A DNA stretch of 64,000 nt from Citrifermentans bremense R1 (GTDB lineage Bacteria; Desulfobacterota; Desulfuromonadia; Geobacterales; Geobacteraceae): assembly GCF_000426865.1 (NCBI RefSeq), contig NZ_AUGE01000005.1, positions 248,001-312,000 of the forward strand, written 5' to 3'. Positions 16,612-25,260 of the stretch are shown one piece after another; the first letter of the stretch is position 1, and every line of letters begins with the position of its first letter. The notes below the pieces were generated by a model. The model worked only from the letters and a program-made list of their open reading frames with translations. It was not told the DNA's origin and did not search any database. The position numbers were made by a program, and so were the translations under genes.

Positions 16612-19418
16612 AGGCTCTCCCTTTGTTCCGAGTGCGGCTCCTGCCTGTCCGCCGGGAAGGCGGATAGAAGTTGCCGTGCCTTTCTGAAATCAAGTCTTTC
16701 CAGGCAGCGTTCCAGCGCCTGGATTTCTTCGGCGAAGCCGCCCGCAGGGACCGCACCGCAAAACTTCTCGAACTGCCGCTTCGCGTCCAGGCTGTTCTTG
16801 GCAAGGAGCCGCTCCAGCTTCGCCTTCTCGGCGGCGAGCTTCGCCGGCTCGAAGCTACCCGCCGCGGCAGCCGGTTTCCTGCGCCGGACAGCTTTCTGCG
16901 GCGGCCACGGTTCGACCTCCGGCCACAGCTCGCCGGAGCGCGCCAGCACCCGTACCAGTATGTCGAGGAGAGAGGAGGGACGCGCCGGAGCGCAAAGGAC
17001 CGCCGCCACACCCCACTCGTCCGCCTGCTGCCGCACCGTCTCCAAATGCTCCCGACTCACGGTGGCAAGAACGGGAAGCAGGCTGCGGTACCGGCTCCAG
17101 ATGCCGCGGCAGATCTTCTCCATGCCGTCGAGTCCGGCCGTCGCTTCGTCGACCACCAGCAGGTCGAAGGGAGGGTCCTCCGGCGGAGCCTTGTCCTTAA
17201 GCGCGGCGAGTGCCTGGGGCAGGCTCTCCGCGTATTCAAGCGCAAGGGGCATTCCTTCGGTGATCTCCTCGATGCCGGCGCGCACCTCCTGGTCGCGCTC
17301 GACTACCAGCACCCTGAGGTCCGGCAGCTCCTGTTCCCGCGGTTGGGCGACGGGGTTGACGGCGTCGGGAAAGGCAAGGGGGACGGTGAAGGAGAAGCTG
17401 CTGCCGGAGCCGGGGACGCTCTCCACCTGCAGTTCCCCCCGCATCAGCTCCACCAGCTGGCGGCTGATGGAAAGCCCGAGTCCCGTACCGCCGTAGCGGC
17501 GCGTAGTGGAGCTGTCCGCCTGGGTGAAGGGGGTGAAGATCTTTCCCATCTGCTCGGGTGCTATGCCGATGCCGGTGTCCTGGACGCAGAAGTGGACCTC
17601 GACCTCTTCCTCCTCGCGCCGCAGCGGCTTGATGGCGACCACCACCTCTCCCTTTTCGGTGAATTTCACCGCGTTGGCGATGAGATTGTTCAGCACCTGT
17701 GTCAGGCGCAGCGGGTCCCCCACCAGCTTCTTGGGGAGATCGGGAGCAAGCCGGACCCGGAATTCGATCCCCTTTTCCTGGGCCTTGGACTGGTGCATGT
17801 CGGAGATGTTTCCCAGTACCTCGTACAGGTTCAGCTCCGTCTTCTCCAGTTCCAGCTTCCCGGCCTCCATCTTTGAGAAGTCGAGGATGTCGTTGATGAT
17901 GTTCAACAGGGTCCTGCTCGACGAACCTATCTTTTCCAGGTAGCCGCGCTGCTTTCTGTCGAGCTCGGTCTTAAGCGCCAGCCGGCTCAACCCCATGACG
18001 GCGTTAAGCGGGGTGCGGATCTCGTGCCCCATGTTGGCCAGGAACTGGCTTTTGGCGCGGCTGGCCGCCTGCACCAGGTCTCGTTCGCGGCGCAGCTCCT
18101 CGGCCTCCCTGTTGGCGGTTACGTCCTCGATGATGCCGGCCAGGTACTTGGGCTCCCCCTTGGGACCGCATACCAGCGACTTGGTGAGGTTGACCCAGAC
18201 CGGGGTGTCGTCATGCCTCAACTGGCGGATCTCGATGCTGTAGTTGTCGATCTCCCGGCTCAAAAGCCGCGCGGCCTGCCGCTGCTCGGCCTCCCGGTCG
18301 TCGGGATGGATGGTCTGCTCCAGGGACCAGCCCAAGAGCTCCTCCTGCTCATAACCCAGGATGTCGCAAAAGCGCCTGTTGATGCGGATTAGCTCTCCGC
18401 TCAGGGCGAGGTGGCAGATCCCTACCGCCGCCTGCTCGAAGATGCTGCGGAACCGCTCCTCGCTCTCCCTCAACTGCTCCTCGGCGCGCTTTCTGAAGGT
18501 GATGTCGGTCAGTACGCCGAGCAGGCCATAGACACGGTCGTTGTCGTCCCGAAGGGGGATGAGAGCCTTGCTGATCCAAGCGCCGTCCCTCTCGCGCTGC
18601 TCGTCCCGCTCCACCGCGGCTCCGCCCGCCATGACCTTGCCGTCGTCCTCCTGGCGCTTTTTGGCCAACTCGGGAGCGAAGAGGTCGTAGTCGGTCTTTC
18701 CGAACACGTCGGAGGGCTCGACGCCGAGATCGCGGGCGAAGCTGGAGTTGCAGGAGAGGTAGACGGAGTTGCAGTCCTTAAGGAATATGCGCTGCGGCAG
18801 GTTCTCGATCAGCCCGCGGTAGCGCTTCTCGAAGAAGAGGGCGTTCTCCGCTTCCTTTTGCTCGCTCACGTCCTGGACCACGCTCACCACGCGAAGCGCG
18901 GCGCCGGAATCGTCCCTGAACACCTCCCCCACCTCGAAAAGGAAGGACTCCTTCCCGCCGGGGCGCTCTACCGAGTATTCCACGGCGAAGGAATCCCTCC
19001 CGGCCAGCGCCTCCTCGACCGCGGCGGCCAAGGCGTCCTTGCCGTACTCGGGAAGAATAGCCAGCAGACCGTCGTAGTTGTCCGGCGCCTCGTCAAGCGG
19101 GACCGAGAAGATGCGGCAGAGCTCTTCCGAGCAGTCCAGCCTGCCGCTGGCGAGGTCCAGGTCCCAGCTCCCGATGCGGGCGATGCGCTGCGAGATGCGG
19201 AGCTGCTCCTCGCTGCGCCGGACCGCGTCGTCCGATTGCTGCCGCCATTTAAGGCGCATGCCGTGCAGCGCCGCGATGGAGAGCACTATCACCGACGCCA
19301 AGAGCGAATGCCGCTCATGAAGGGCAAGGGCGCAGACGAACAGCAACACCCCCCCGCAGAGAAACAAGGCCATCCTGCTTTTGGTATGTGGAATTGCGGG
19401 AGATTCCCGGAAATGCAT
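16608..19418 (-). CDS. Membrane-bound multi-PAS hybrid histidine kinase
   Basis: A 936-residue sensor. Two membrane helices (about 17-33, 39-55) are joined by almost no periplasmic loop, so sensing is likely in the membrane or by the three PAS domains (about 75-195, 200-315, 325-445). HisKA follows with [12 protein letters not shown], then HATPase with NAVKFT, DTGIGIA and GTGLGLS. The C-terminal receiver-like domain keeps an Asp in [10 protein letters not shown] but has VERDQ where DD is usual and APARP where KP is usual, so it is probably degenerate. The final 80 residues resemble an Hpt helical bundle without the histidine. Sits between the exporter ATPases and permeases. Confidence 0.92.
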   Translation of the reverse strand: MHFRESPAIPHTKSRMALFLCGGVLLFVCALALHERHSLLASVIVLSIAALHGMRLKWRQQSDDAVRRSEEQLRISQRIARIGSWDLDLASGRLDCSEELCRIFSVPLDEAPDNYDGLLAILPEYGKDALAAAVEEALAGRDSFAVEYSVERPGGKESFLFEVGEVFRDDSGAALRVVSVVQDVSEQKEAENALFFEKRYRGLIENLPQRIFLKDCNSVYLSCNSSFARDLGVEPSDVFGKTDYDLFAPELAKKRQEDDGKVMAGGAAVERDEQRERDGAWISKALIPLRDDNDRVYGLLGVLTDITFRKRAEEQLRESEERFRSIFEQAAVGICHLALSGELIRINRRFCDILGYEQEELLGWSLEQTIHPDDREAEQRQAARLLSREIDNYSIEIRQLRHDDTPVWVNLTKSLVCGPKGEPKYLAGIIEDVTANREAEELRRERDLVQAASRAKSQFLANMGHEIRTPLNAVMGLSRLALKTELDRKQRGYLEKIGSSSRTLLNIINDILDFSKMEAGKLELEKTELNLYEVLGNISDMHQSKAQEKGIEFRVRLAPDLPKKLVGDPLRLTQVLNNLIANAVKFTEKGEVVVAIKPLRREEEEVEVHFCVQDTGIGIAPEQMGKIFTPFTQADSSTTRRYGGTGLGLSISRQLVELMRGELQVESVPGSGSSFSFTVPLAFPDAVNPVAQPREQELPDLRVLVVERDQEVRAGIEEITEGMPLALEYAESLPQALAALKDKAPPEDPPFDLLVVDEATAGLDGMEKICRGIWSRYRSLLPVLATVSREHLETVRQQADEWGVAAVLCAPARPSSLLDILVRVLARSGELWPEVEPWPPQKAVRRRKPAAAAGSFEPAKLAAEKAKLERLLAKNSLDAKRQFEKFCGAVPAGGFAEEIQALERCLERLDFRKARQLLSAFPADRQEPHSEQRESL

Positions 19419-19558
19419 CTGTCACCTGTGGAAATGGAGGTTCAATCGCCCTTGGGCGGGCGGCCGGGCTGCCTTTTGGAGGCTTTAGCGGCAGCGGCTG
19501 CAATGGATTTGCTGCAGTATCTCTTTATCGGGCCGGAGCCCGGAAACATTAGGGATAA

Positions 19559-20524
19559 TTATGAGCTAGCGGCGCGCCCCTGCGCCTGCATGAAGGAGAC
19601 GAACAGGTCTTCCAGCGACGGCGTGATGCGCTCCATCCTGAGATCCAGGTCGGGGAGCTCCCGGCCGATGGCGGCGATGGTCTGCTCGGCGTTTTCCACC
19701 GCCAGGTGCAGCCCGGCCCCGAAAAGCGCCGAACTCTTCACCCCCGGCAGGGACTCGACCCGCTGCAAAAGCTCAAAGGGGCGCTCGCAGCCGATCTCGA
19801 CGATCTGGCCGGGAAAGCCTGCTTTGAGTTCGGCAGGGGTCCCCAGGGCGATCAGCTCTCCGCCGAAGATGAAGCCCAAGCGGTCGCAGCATTCGGCCTC
19901 TTCCATGTAATGGGTGGTGACGAAGATGGTGACCCCCTCGCCGGAGAGCCGGTAGATCAGCTCCCAGAAGCTCCGCCTGCTGATGGGATCGACCCCGGAG
20001 GTCGGCTCGTCCAGGAAAACGATGGGGGGCTCGTGCAGGACGGCGCACCCCAGGGCGAGCCGCTGTTTCCATCCTCCGGAAAGGGCCTGGGCGCGGGTCC
20101 CTCGCTGCTCGGCGAGCCCGGCCATCTCGATGACCCACTCCTTGCGCTCGGCTTTCTTCCCGGCAGGGATGCGGTAGATGCCGCTGTAAAAGTCGATGTT
20201 CTCCTCGACGGTCAGCTCCTCGTAGAGGGAGAACTTCTGGCTCATGTACCCTATCTGGTTCTTGATCTGTTCCGATTGGGTGGCGATGTCGTAGCCGGCC
20301 ACGGTCCCGCTGCCGGAGCTGGGAGGGAGGATGCCGCAGAGCATCCTGATGGTGGTGGATTTGCCGGCGCCGTTGGGCCCCAAAAAGCCGAAGATCTCCC
20401 CCCGCGCCACGTCGAGGGTGACCCGGTCCACGGCGGTAAAGTCGCCGAAGCGCCTGGTCAGTTCATGCAGGCTGACCTGCGCTTCCGGGGATTCCCCAGT
20501 TGTAGTGGCGTTGGCACCGTTCAT
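19559..20524 (-). CDS. ABC transporter ATP-binding protein (YbhF half-like)
   Basis: Cytoplasmic ATPase of an ABC-2 exporter, 321 residues: Walker A GPNGAGKST near residue 50, Q-loop YMSQKFSLY, signature LSGGWKQR, Walker B PIVFLDEPTSGVD, and a C-terminal extension of about 90 residues typical of drug/lipopolysaccharide ABC-2 ATPases. With the next ATPase upstream it corresponds to the two halves that E. coli YbhF carries in one chain. GAGGAG lies 11 bases before the ATG. The next gene downstream is not a permease but a histidine kinase, 140 bases away. Confidence 0.92.
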   Translation of the reverse strand: MNGANATTTGESPEAQVSLHELTRRFGDFTAVDRVTLDVARGEIFGFLGPNGAGKSTTIRMLCGILPPSSGSGTVAGYDIATQSEQIKNQIGYMSQKFSLYEELTVEENIDFYSGIYRIPAGKKAERKEWVIEMAGLAEQRGTRAQALSGGWKQRLALGCAVLHEPPIVFLDEPTSGVDPISRRSFWELIYRLSGEGVTIFVTTHYMEEAECCDRLGFIFGGELIALGTPAELKAGFPGQIVEIGCERPFELLQRVESLPGVKSSALFGAGLHLAVENAEQTIAAIGRELPDLDLRMERITPSLEDLFVSFMQAQGRAASS

Positions 20525-20604
20525 TTATTCGACTTCTCCTCAAAGGCCCCGCCGGAGGGACCGCCCCCGGCAGATCCGGCAGATCCGACAGATCGACAAA
20601 AGCT

Positions 20605-21528
20605 TCAGCGCAAAAGCGAGACGAAGAGGTCCTCCAGGGACGGCTCGACTTGCCTCACCCGGGGGGCTTCCAGCCCCGCCTTTTTGAGGCTCGCGATGGC
20701 CCGCTCCCTCGCCTCTTCCGGATCGTCGGCGTAGTACAGATGCAGCTTCTCGCCGAAAAGCGCCACGCTCCCGGAAGGAAAATCGGCGGAGAGAAGCCGC
20801 ACGGCGCGGCGCGGCTCCTCGGTGGTGAATTCCAGCACGCCTCCCGTCATGAGCCCCTTGAGCCCCTTGGGGGTGTCGCAGGCCAAGAGCCTGCCGCGAT
20901 GCATGAGGCCCACCCTGTGGCAGCGCTCCGCCTCGTCCAGGTACGCGGTTGCAACGAGGATGGTCACCCCCTCCCCCAAAAGGCCGTGCAGGATGCGCCA
21001 GAAGTCGCGGCGCGAGACGGGGTCGACGCCGTTGGTCGGCTCGTCCAGGAAAAGCACCCGCGGACGATGCACCAGCGCGCAGGCAAGCCCGAGCTTCTGC
21101 TTCATCCCGCCGGAGAGCTTGCCGGCGAGCCTCTCTTTGAAGGGGGTGAGGTTGCTGAACCCCAAAAGCTCGTCGATGCGGCCCCCCCGTTCGCGTGCGG
21201 GAATCATGTGGATGTCGGCGTAGAAGCGGAGGTTCTCCAGCACCGTCAGGTCCGGGTAGAGCCCGAAGCGCTGGCTCATGTAGCCGATGTCGCCGCGCAC
21301 TTCCTCGGCCTCTTGCGCCATGTTCCGCCCAAGGACCAGGGTCTCGCCGCCGGTGGGATCCATGATGCCGGCCAGCATCCTCAGGGTGGTGGTCTTGCCG
21401 GCGCCGTCGGAGCCGACCAGGCCGAAAAGCTCGCCACTCTTTACGCCGAGCGAGAGTTCCTCAACCGCGGTCACCTTGCCGAAGCGTTTTTGCAGCGCGT
21501 TGGTTTTGATCGCCTCGCTTGGCGCCAT
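20605..21528 (-). CDS. ABC transporter ATP-binding protein (YbhF half-like)
   Basis: Second ATPase of the same exporter, 307 residues, with Walker A GSDGAGKTT near residue 40, Q-loop YMSQRFGLY, signature LSGGMKQK and Walker B RVLFLDEPTNGVD. SDG in place of PNG in Walker A is also found in YbhF-type first halves. It lies 12 bases after the adaptor gene and 80 bases before the other ATPase; that 80-base gap holds three 9-base copies of cagatcc(g)(g/a) at about 20571-20596. The pair probably works as a heterodimer with the two ABC-2 permeases further down. Confidence 0.92.
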   Translation of the reverse strand: MAPSEAIKTNALQKRFGKVTAVEELSLGVKSGELFGLVGSDGAGKTTTLRMLAGIMDPTGGETLVLGRNMAQEAEEVRGDIGYMSQRFGLYPDLTVLENLRFYADIHMIPARERGGRIDELLGFSNLTPFKERLAGKLSGGMKQKLGLACALVHRPRVLFLDEPTNGVDPVSRRDFWRILHGLLGEGVTILVATAYLDEAERCHRVGLMHRGRLLACDTPKGLKGLMTGGVLEFTTEEPRRAVRLLSADFPSGSVALFGEKLHLYYADDPEEARERAIASLKKAGLEAPRVRQVEPSLEDLFVSLLR

Positions 21529-21540
21529 CTCTTCCCCCTG

Positions 21541-22542
21541 TCAGCGCGCCGGTTGTGCGCCCAGGTCTATCACGGCATCAGCCGGCATCCCCGGTTTCAG
21601 TTCCATCCCCGGGTTGGCCAAAGAGATCTTCACCCGGTACACGAGCTTCACCCGCTCCTTCTCGGTCTGCACGCTCTTGGGGGTGAATTCCGCCTGGCTG
21701 GATATGAAGCTCACCCTTCCCTCGAAGGCCTTGCCTGGAAGCCCGTCCGCCGTCACCCGCGCCCTTTGCCCCAGCTTGACCCGCGCCAGTTCCGTCTCGG
21801 GTATGTATCCCTTGAGCCAGCAATCCTTAAGGTCGCCGAGCGTGACCACGGGGGTCCCCGCAGCCACCTGTTCGCCCGGCTCGATCGATTTGTTGAGCAC
21901 CACACCGGAGATGGGCGCCGCCAAGGTGGCGTACCCCAGCCGCTCCTTTGCCGTGGATACCCGCGCCAGCGCCCCTTCATGTGCGGCACGGGCGGCTTGC
22001 AGGCGCTCGGGCCGCGCCCCCTTGCGCAAAAGCGCAAGCGCTTCCCTGCGCTCGCGCACAGACGCCCTGGCCCCCTCGTAGGCCGCCTTGGCGGCGTCGA
22101 ACTGCTGCCTCGGGATGACCTCCCTGGCGAGGAGGGCCCTGCTCCTTTCGTAATCGGCCGTCACCTGCGCGGCTTGGGCCTCGGCGCGCGCCAGAAGCGC
22201 CGCTCCCTGGGCCACCTCTTCCCTGCGGTTGCCGGCTTCCAGTTCCGCCAGCGAAGCGGCGGAGGCAGCCTCATCCGCCTGCGCGAGCTTCAGCGCATCG
22301 GCGAGCTCGCGCTCTTCCAGGCGCGCCACGACCTGTCCGCGGGCAACCTGCAGACCCTCGTCGACCAGCCGCTCCAGGACCCGGCCGGAAGTCTTGAAGC
22401 TCAGTTGCACCTCGGTAAGTTCGACGTTCCCAGAGATGCGCAGCGCCGCGGAGTTCTCCCCGTCCCGGTGATGGCGAAGGTAGAAAACAACCGCCACCAC
22501 CACTGCCACCAGCAATGCCGCAATAATCCCCTTGTTTTTCAC
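21541..22542 (-). CDS. HlyD-family periplasmic adaptor (YbhG-like)
   Basis: First gene of the exporter operon, 333 residues: one N-terminal membrane helix (about 6-23), lipoyl halves RISGNVELTEVQLSFKTSGR and TLAAPISGVVLNKSIEPGEQV, an Ala/Arg/Glu-rich coiled coil (about 75-180) between, and a beta-barrel part. I start it at the GTG 22540-22542 with GGAGG five bases upstream; an in-frame ATG at 22554 lies inside that ribosome site. It should bridge the inner-membrane transporter to an outer-membrane channel encoded elsewhere. A divergent promoter region of about 120 bases separates it from the ANTAR gene. Confidence 0.92.
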   Translation of the reverse strand: MKNKGIIAALLVAVVVAVVFYLRHHRDGENSAALRISGNVELTEVQLSFKTSGRVLERLVDEGLQVARGQVVARLEERELADALKLAQADEAASAASLAELEAGNRREEVAQGAALLARAEAQAAQVTADYERSRALLAREVIPRQQFDAAKAAYEGARASVRERREALALLRKGARPERLQAARAAHEGALARVSTAKERLGYATLAAPISGVVLNKSIEPGEQVAAGTPVVTLGDLKDCWLKGYIPETELARVKLGQRARVTADGLPGKAFEGRVSFISSQAEFTPKSVQTEKERVKLVYRVKISLANPGMELKPGMPADAVIDLGAQPAR

Positions 22543-22665
22543 AGGCACCTCCAATGATTTAGAACTTATAGCATCAGAATGTTTTTTTTGGAACGCTCTA
22601 TGCTCTTACCCTGCTAGTTGTGCCGCAAAAGCGGCAGCGCCAATCGTCGTAAGGGGGTGAAAGAC

Positions 22666-23241
22666 ATGGGAAAAGCGGTCCTGTATGTTCGCGACGAAGA
22701 GCTTCTGGGAAGCCTAAAAAACAGGCTCAGTGAGAGGGGATATGCTGAAATAATAGCTTCAGGCAGCGCCGGCGAGCTTTTGGTGGACGCCTTGGAGCAG
22801 CGCCCCGAGGTGGCCGTAATCGAGTATGCCGACGGCGACCAGGAGATAGGAGCTACGGTGAAGCGGCTCTGGGACAAGCTAGGCATCCCGATCATCATGG
22901 TCGCGCAGAGCTGCGACCTTCAGGAGGTGCAGGAGTGGGGCGAGTCGCTGGTTTCCACCATCCTGGCGAAGCCGGTGCGGGAAGAGGAGCTGGTGGCGGC
23001 GCTGGTCCTCTCGGTCGCGGCGGCGCGCCGGGTGGAGCGGCTCAAGGAAGAAGTCTCCACGCTGAAAGAGAGCATCGAGAGCAGGAAGGTGATCGAGAAG
23101 GCCAAGGGACGCCTGATGGAACGGGACAAGCTCTCGGAGGCCGAGGCTTTCCGGAGGATGCAAAGGCTCGCCATGGATCGCAGGATTTCCATGCGCCAGT
23201 TGGCGGACGCGATCCTCTTGACCGACAGTATCGGGGGGTGA
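22666..23241 (+). CDS. ANTAR-domain response regulator with non-canonical receiver
   Basis: ANTAR proteins bind paired hairpins in nascent RNA and prevent termination. The 191-residue chain has a receiver fold (1-115), a short coiled coil and an ANTAR domain (about 128-188: VIEKAKGRLMERDKLSEAEA then FRRMQRLAMDRR). In the receiver the phospho-acceptor position holds E53 (VAVIEYADG), the acidic pair is R9/D10 and the switch Thr is Ala, while the KP motif remains. The ATG at 22666 follows AAGGGGGTGA; a GTG three codons earlier is also possible. Divergent from the exporter operon. Its RNA targets are unknown. Confidence 0.88.
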   Translation: MGKAVLYVRDEELLGSLKNRLSERGYAEIIASGSAGELLVDALEQRPEVAVIEYADGDQEIGATVKRLWDKLGIPIIMVAQSCDLQEVQEWGESLVSTILAKPVREEELVAALVLSVAAARRVERLKEEVSTLKESIESRKVIEKAKGRLMERDKLSEAEAFRRMQRLAMDRRISMRQLADAILLTDSIGG

Positions 23242-23251
23242 AGCTTTCTGG

Positions 23252-23280
23252 TTGACACATCGCCAGTCATTACCTATATT
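23252..23280 (+). promoter_or_regulatory. Strong sigma-70-type promoter for the riboswitch-htpX-terC transcript
   Basis: TTGACA at 23252-23257 and TATATT at 23275-23280 are separated by exactly 17 bases. Transcription would start near 23287, just before the riboswitch aptamer, which supports both calls. Confidence 0.8.
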
Positions 23281-23290
23281 CCACAAAGTG

Positions 23291-23402
23291 TAAAGGGGAG
23301 TAGCAATCGGTTACCACGGCAACCGACCTGTGTTCGTCAAGACGGCTGACAAAGCCCGGACACGGGGCGATGACACCTGTCAGAGCATGCAAGACCTTTA
23401 TC
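23291..23402 (+). promoter_or_regulatory. yybP-ykoY (manganese) riboswitch aptamer
   Basis: The 5' element TAAAGGGGAGTAGC (23291-23304) and the 3' element GCAAGACCTTTA (23389-23400) match the conserved ends of the yybP-ykoY family, with TAAAGG pairing to CCTTTA as helix P1. Internal hairpins such as CGGTT-ACCACGGC-AACCG lie between. This family binds Mn2+ and commonly controls TerC-family genes, and a terC gene is second in this transcript. The 3' strand of P1 is also the 5' strand of the terminator that follows, so ligand binding should prevent termination and switch expression on. Confidence 0.88.
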
Positions 23403-23437
23403 CAGTGCCGACGCGCCTGGATAAAGGTCTTTTTATT
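23391..23437 (+). terminator. Riboswitch expression-platform terminator
   Basis: AAGACCTTTATCCAG (23391-23405) pairs perfectly over 15 bases with its complement at 23417-23431, loop of 11, followed by a T-rich tail TTTTTATTT. Its left strand overlaps the aptamer P1 strand, so aptamer and terminator are mutually exclusive. It lies about 45 bases before the htpX start. Confidence 0.9.
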
Positions 23438-23481
23438 TGACCTGCCAGCGACTGTCAGTTCGACCGCAAAGGAGGTACGTC

Positions 23482-24324
23482 ATGAACAGATTCAAGACTG
23501 CCGTTCTACTTACTTCTCTCACCCTGTTGATGGTAGGGCTCGGCGGAGCGATCGGGGGGCAAGGGGGAATGTACCTGGCCTTCCTGATGGCCTTGGCCAT
23601 GAACTTCTTTTCCTACTGGTTCTCGGACAAGATCGTCTTGCGCATGTACGGCGCGCGCGAGATAAGCGAGATGGAGAACCCCGCCTTCTTCGGCATGATC
23701 CGGCGGCTCACCGTGCAGGCCGGCCTGCCCATGCCGCGGGTCTACATCATCCCGTCGGAGAGCCCCAACGCCTTCGCCACCGGCAGAAACCCCGAGCATG
23801 CGGCTGTGGCCGCGACCGAGGGTATCATGCGCATCCTCACCCCAGAGGAGCTGGAAGGGGTGATGGCCCACGAACTGAGCCACGTCGCCAACCGTGACAT
23901 CCTGATTTCTACCATAGCGGCCACCATCGCCGGGGCCATTTCCATGCTGGCCAACATGGCGCAGTGGGCCGCCATCTTCGGGCACAGAAGCGACGACGAG
24001 GAAGGCGGTGGCGTGATCGGCACCCTGGCACTAGCCATCCTGGCGCCGATCGCCGCCATGCTGATCCAGCTTGCCGTTTCCAGATCGCGCGAATACATGG
24101 CCGACGAAGGGGGCGCCAAGCTCTGCGGCCATCCCCGCTCGCTCGCCAACGCGCTGAGAAAGCTGGACCAGGCCTCTCACCTGCTCCCGATGCAGGGAGC
24201 GCGGCCGGCCACAGCACACATGTTCATCGTGAACCCACTCACCGCGGGCGGTATCGCCAAGCTCTTCTCCACCCATCCGCCGATGGAGGAGAGGATCGCG
24301 AGACTCGAGCAGATGGGGCGTTAA
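23482..24324 (+). CDS. htpX: Membrane metalloprotease HtpX
   Basis: Zinc endopeptidase of the inner membrane that degrades damaged membrane proteins. The 280 residues show two N-terminal helices (about 5-23, 30-47), the catalytic HELSH at 130-134, two further helices (about 142-165, 180-200) and the third zinc ligand in [12 protein letters not shown]. The ATG at 23482 has AAAGGAGG six bases upstream; the longer frame has no support. The gene is the first behind the manganese riboswitch and is followed 12 bases later by terC, so membrane quality control seems coupled to metal level here. Confidence 0.95.
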   Translation: MNRFKTAVLLTSLTLLMVGLGGAIGGQGGMYLAFLMALAMNFFSYWFSDKIVLRMYGAREISEMENPAFFGMIRRLTVQAGLPMPRVYIIPSESPNAFATGRNPEHAAVAATEGIMRILTPEELEGVMAHELSHVANRDILISTIAATIAGAISMLANMAQWAAIFGHRSDDEEGGGVIGTLALAILAPIAAMLIQLAVSRSREYMADEGGAKLCGHPRSLANALRKLDQASHLLPMQGARPATAHMFIVNPLTAGGIAKLFSTHPPMEERIARLEQMGR

Positions 24325-24336
24325 AAGGAGGTTTAT

Positions 24337-25257
24337 TTGTCTACCAGGGAAATGATGTGGGTTGCCTTCGCAGCCGTCATCACCGTCATGTTCGTGCTGG
24401 ACCTGTTCGTCTTCAACCGCAGGAGCCACGAGATCAAGTTTCGCGAGGCGCTCGCCTGGACCACCGTGTGGGTGGGGCTCGCCCTCGCCTTCAACGCCGG
24501 GATCTGGTATTTCATGGGGCCGGGGAAGGCGCTGGAGTTCTTTACCGGCTATCTCATCGAGGAGTCCCTGTCGGTCGACAACCTCTTCGTCTTCATCATG
24601 ATCTTCTCCTACTTCAAGATCTCGAAGGCGCAGCAGCCCAAGATCCTCAAATGGGGCATCATCGGCGCGCTGGTGATGAGGGGGATCTTCATACTGGTGG
24701 GGATCGAGCTGATCGAGCGGTTCCACTGGATGATCTACATCTTCGGGGGGATCCTGATCTACACCGGGATCAAGATGGCCTTCGGCGGAGACGACGAAGT
24801 CGAGCCGGAGAAAAATCCGCTGGTGCGCCTGGTGAGGCGTTTCATGCCCATCACCAAAAGGATCTGGAGGGACAGGTTTTTCATCAAGAGGCACGGCGTC
24901 TGGGCGGCGACCCCGCTGTTTCTGACCCTGGTGGTGGTGGAATCGAGCGACGTCATCTTCGCCGTCGACTCGATACCCGCCGTACTGGCCGTGACCCACG
25001 ACCCGTTCATCGTGTACAGCTCCAACGTCTTCGCCATCATGGGGCTGCGCTCCCTGTACTACCTGCTGGCCCACGTGATGGAGATGTTCGTTTACCTGAA
25101 GCTGGGGGTATCCTTCATCCTCGCCTTCGTCGGGGCTAAGATGCTTCTCGTGGACGTGGTAGAGATCCCGCTGCAGCTGTCCCTGGGCTTCATCATAGGG
25201 ACGCTGGTCATATCCATCCTCATCTCTGTGCTGCTAGCGAAGAAAGGCAGGGGCTAG
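24337..25257 (+). CDS. TerC/Alx-family integral membrane protein
   Basis: A 306-residue polytopic protein of the TerC family, whose members are linked to Mn2+ export or metal loading of secreted enzymes. Family motifs are plain: FREALAWTTVWVGLALAFN, EESLSVDNLFVF and the acidic stretch ESSDVIFAVDSIPA, which sit in membrane helices and likely bind the metal. About eight helices are visible. The start is TTG (24337-24339), with AAGGAGG five to six bases before it and no better ATG. Second gene of the riboswitch transcript, which supports a role in manganese handling. A terminator overlaps the end of the convergent CorC-like gene. Confidence 0.93.
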   Translation: MSTREMMWVAFAAVITVMFVLDLFVFNRRSHEIKFREALAWTTVWVGLALAFNAGIWYFMGPGKALEFFTGYLIEESLSVDNLFVFIMIFSYFKISKAQQPKILKWGIIGALVMRGIFILVGIELIERFHWMIYIFGGILIYTGIKMAFGGDDEVEPEKNPLVRLVRRFMPITKRIWRDRFFIKRHGVWAATPLFLTLVVVESSDVIFAVDSIPAVLAVTHDPFIVYSSNVFAIMGLRSLYYLLAHVMEMFVYLKLGVSFILAFVGAKMLLVDVVEIPLQLSLGFIIGTLVISILISVLLAKKGRG

Positions 25258-25260
25258 GGG

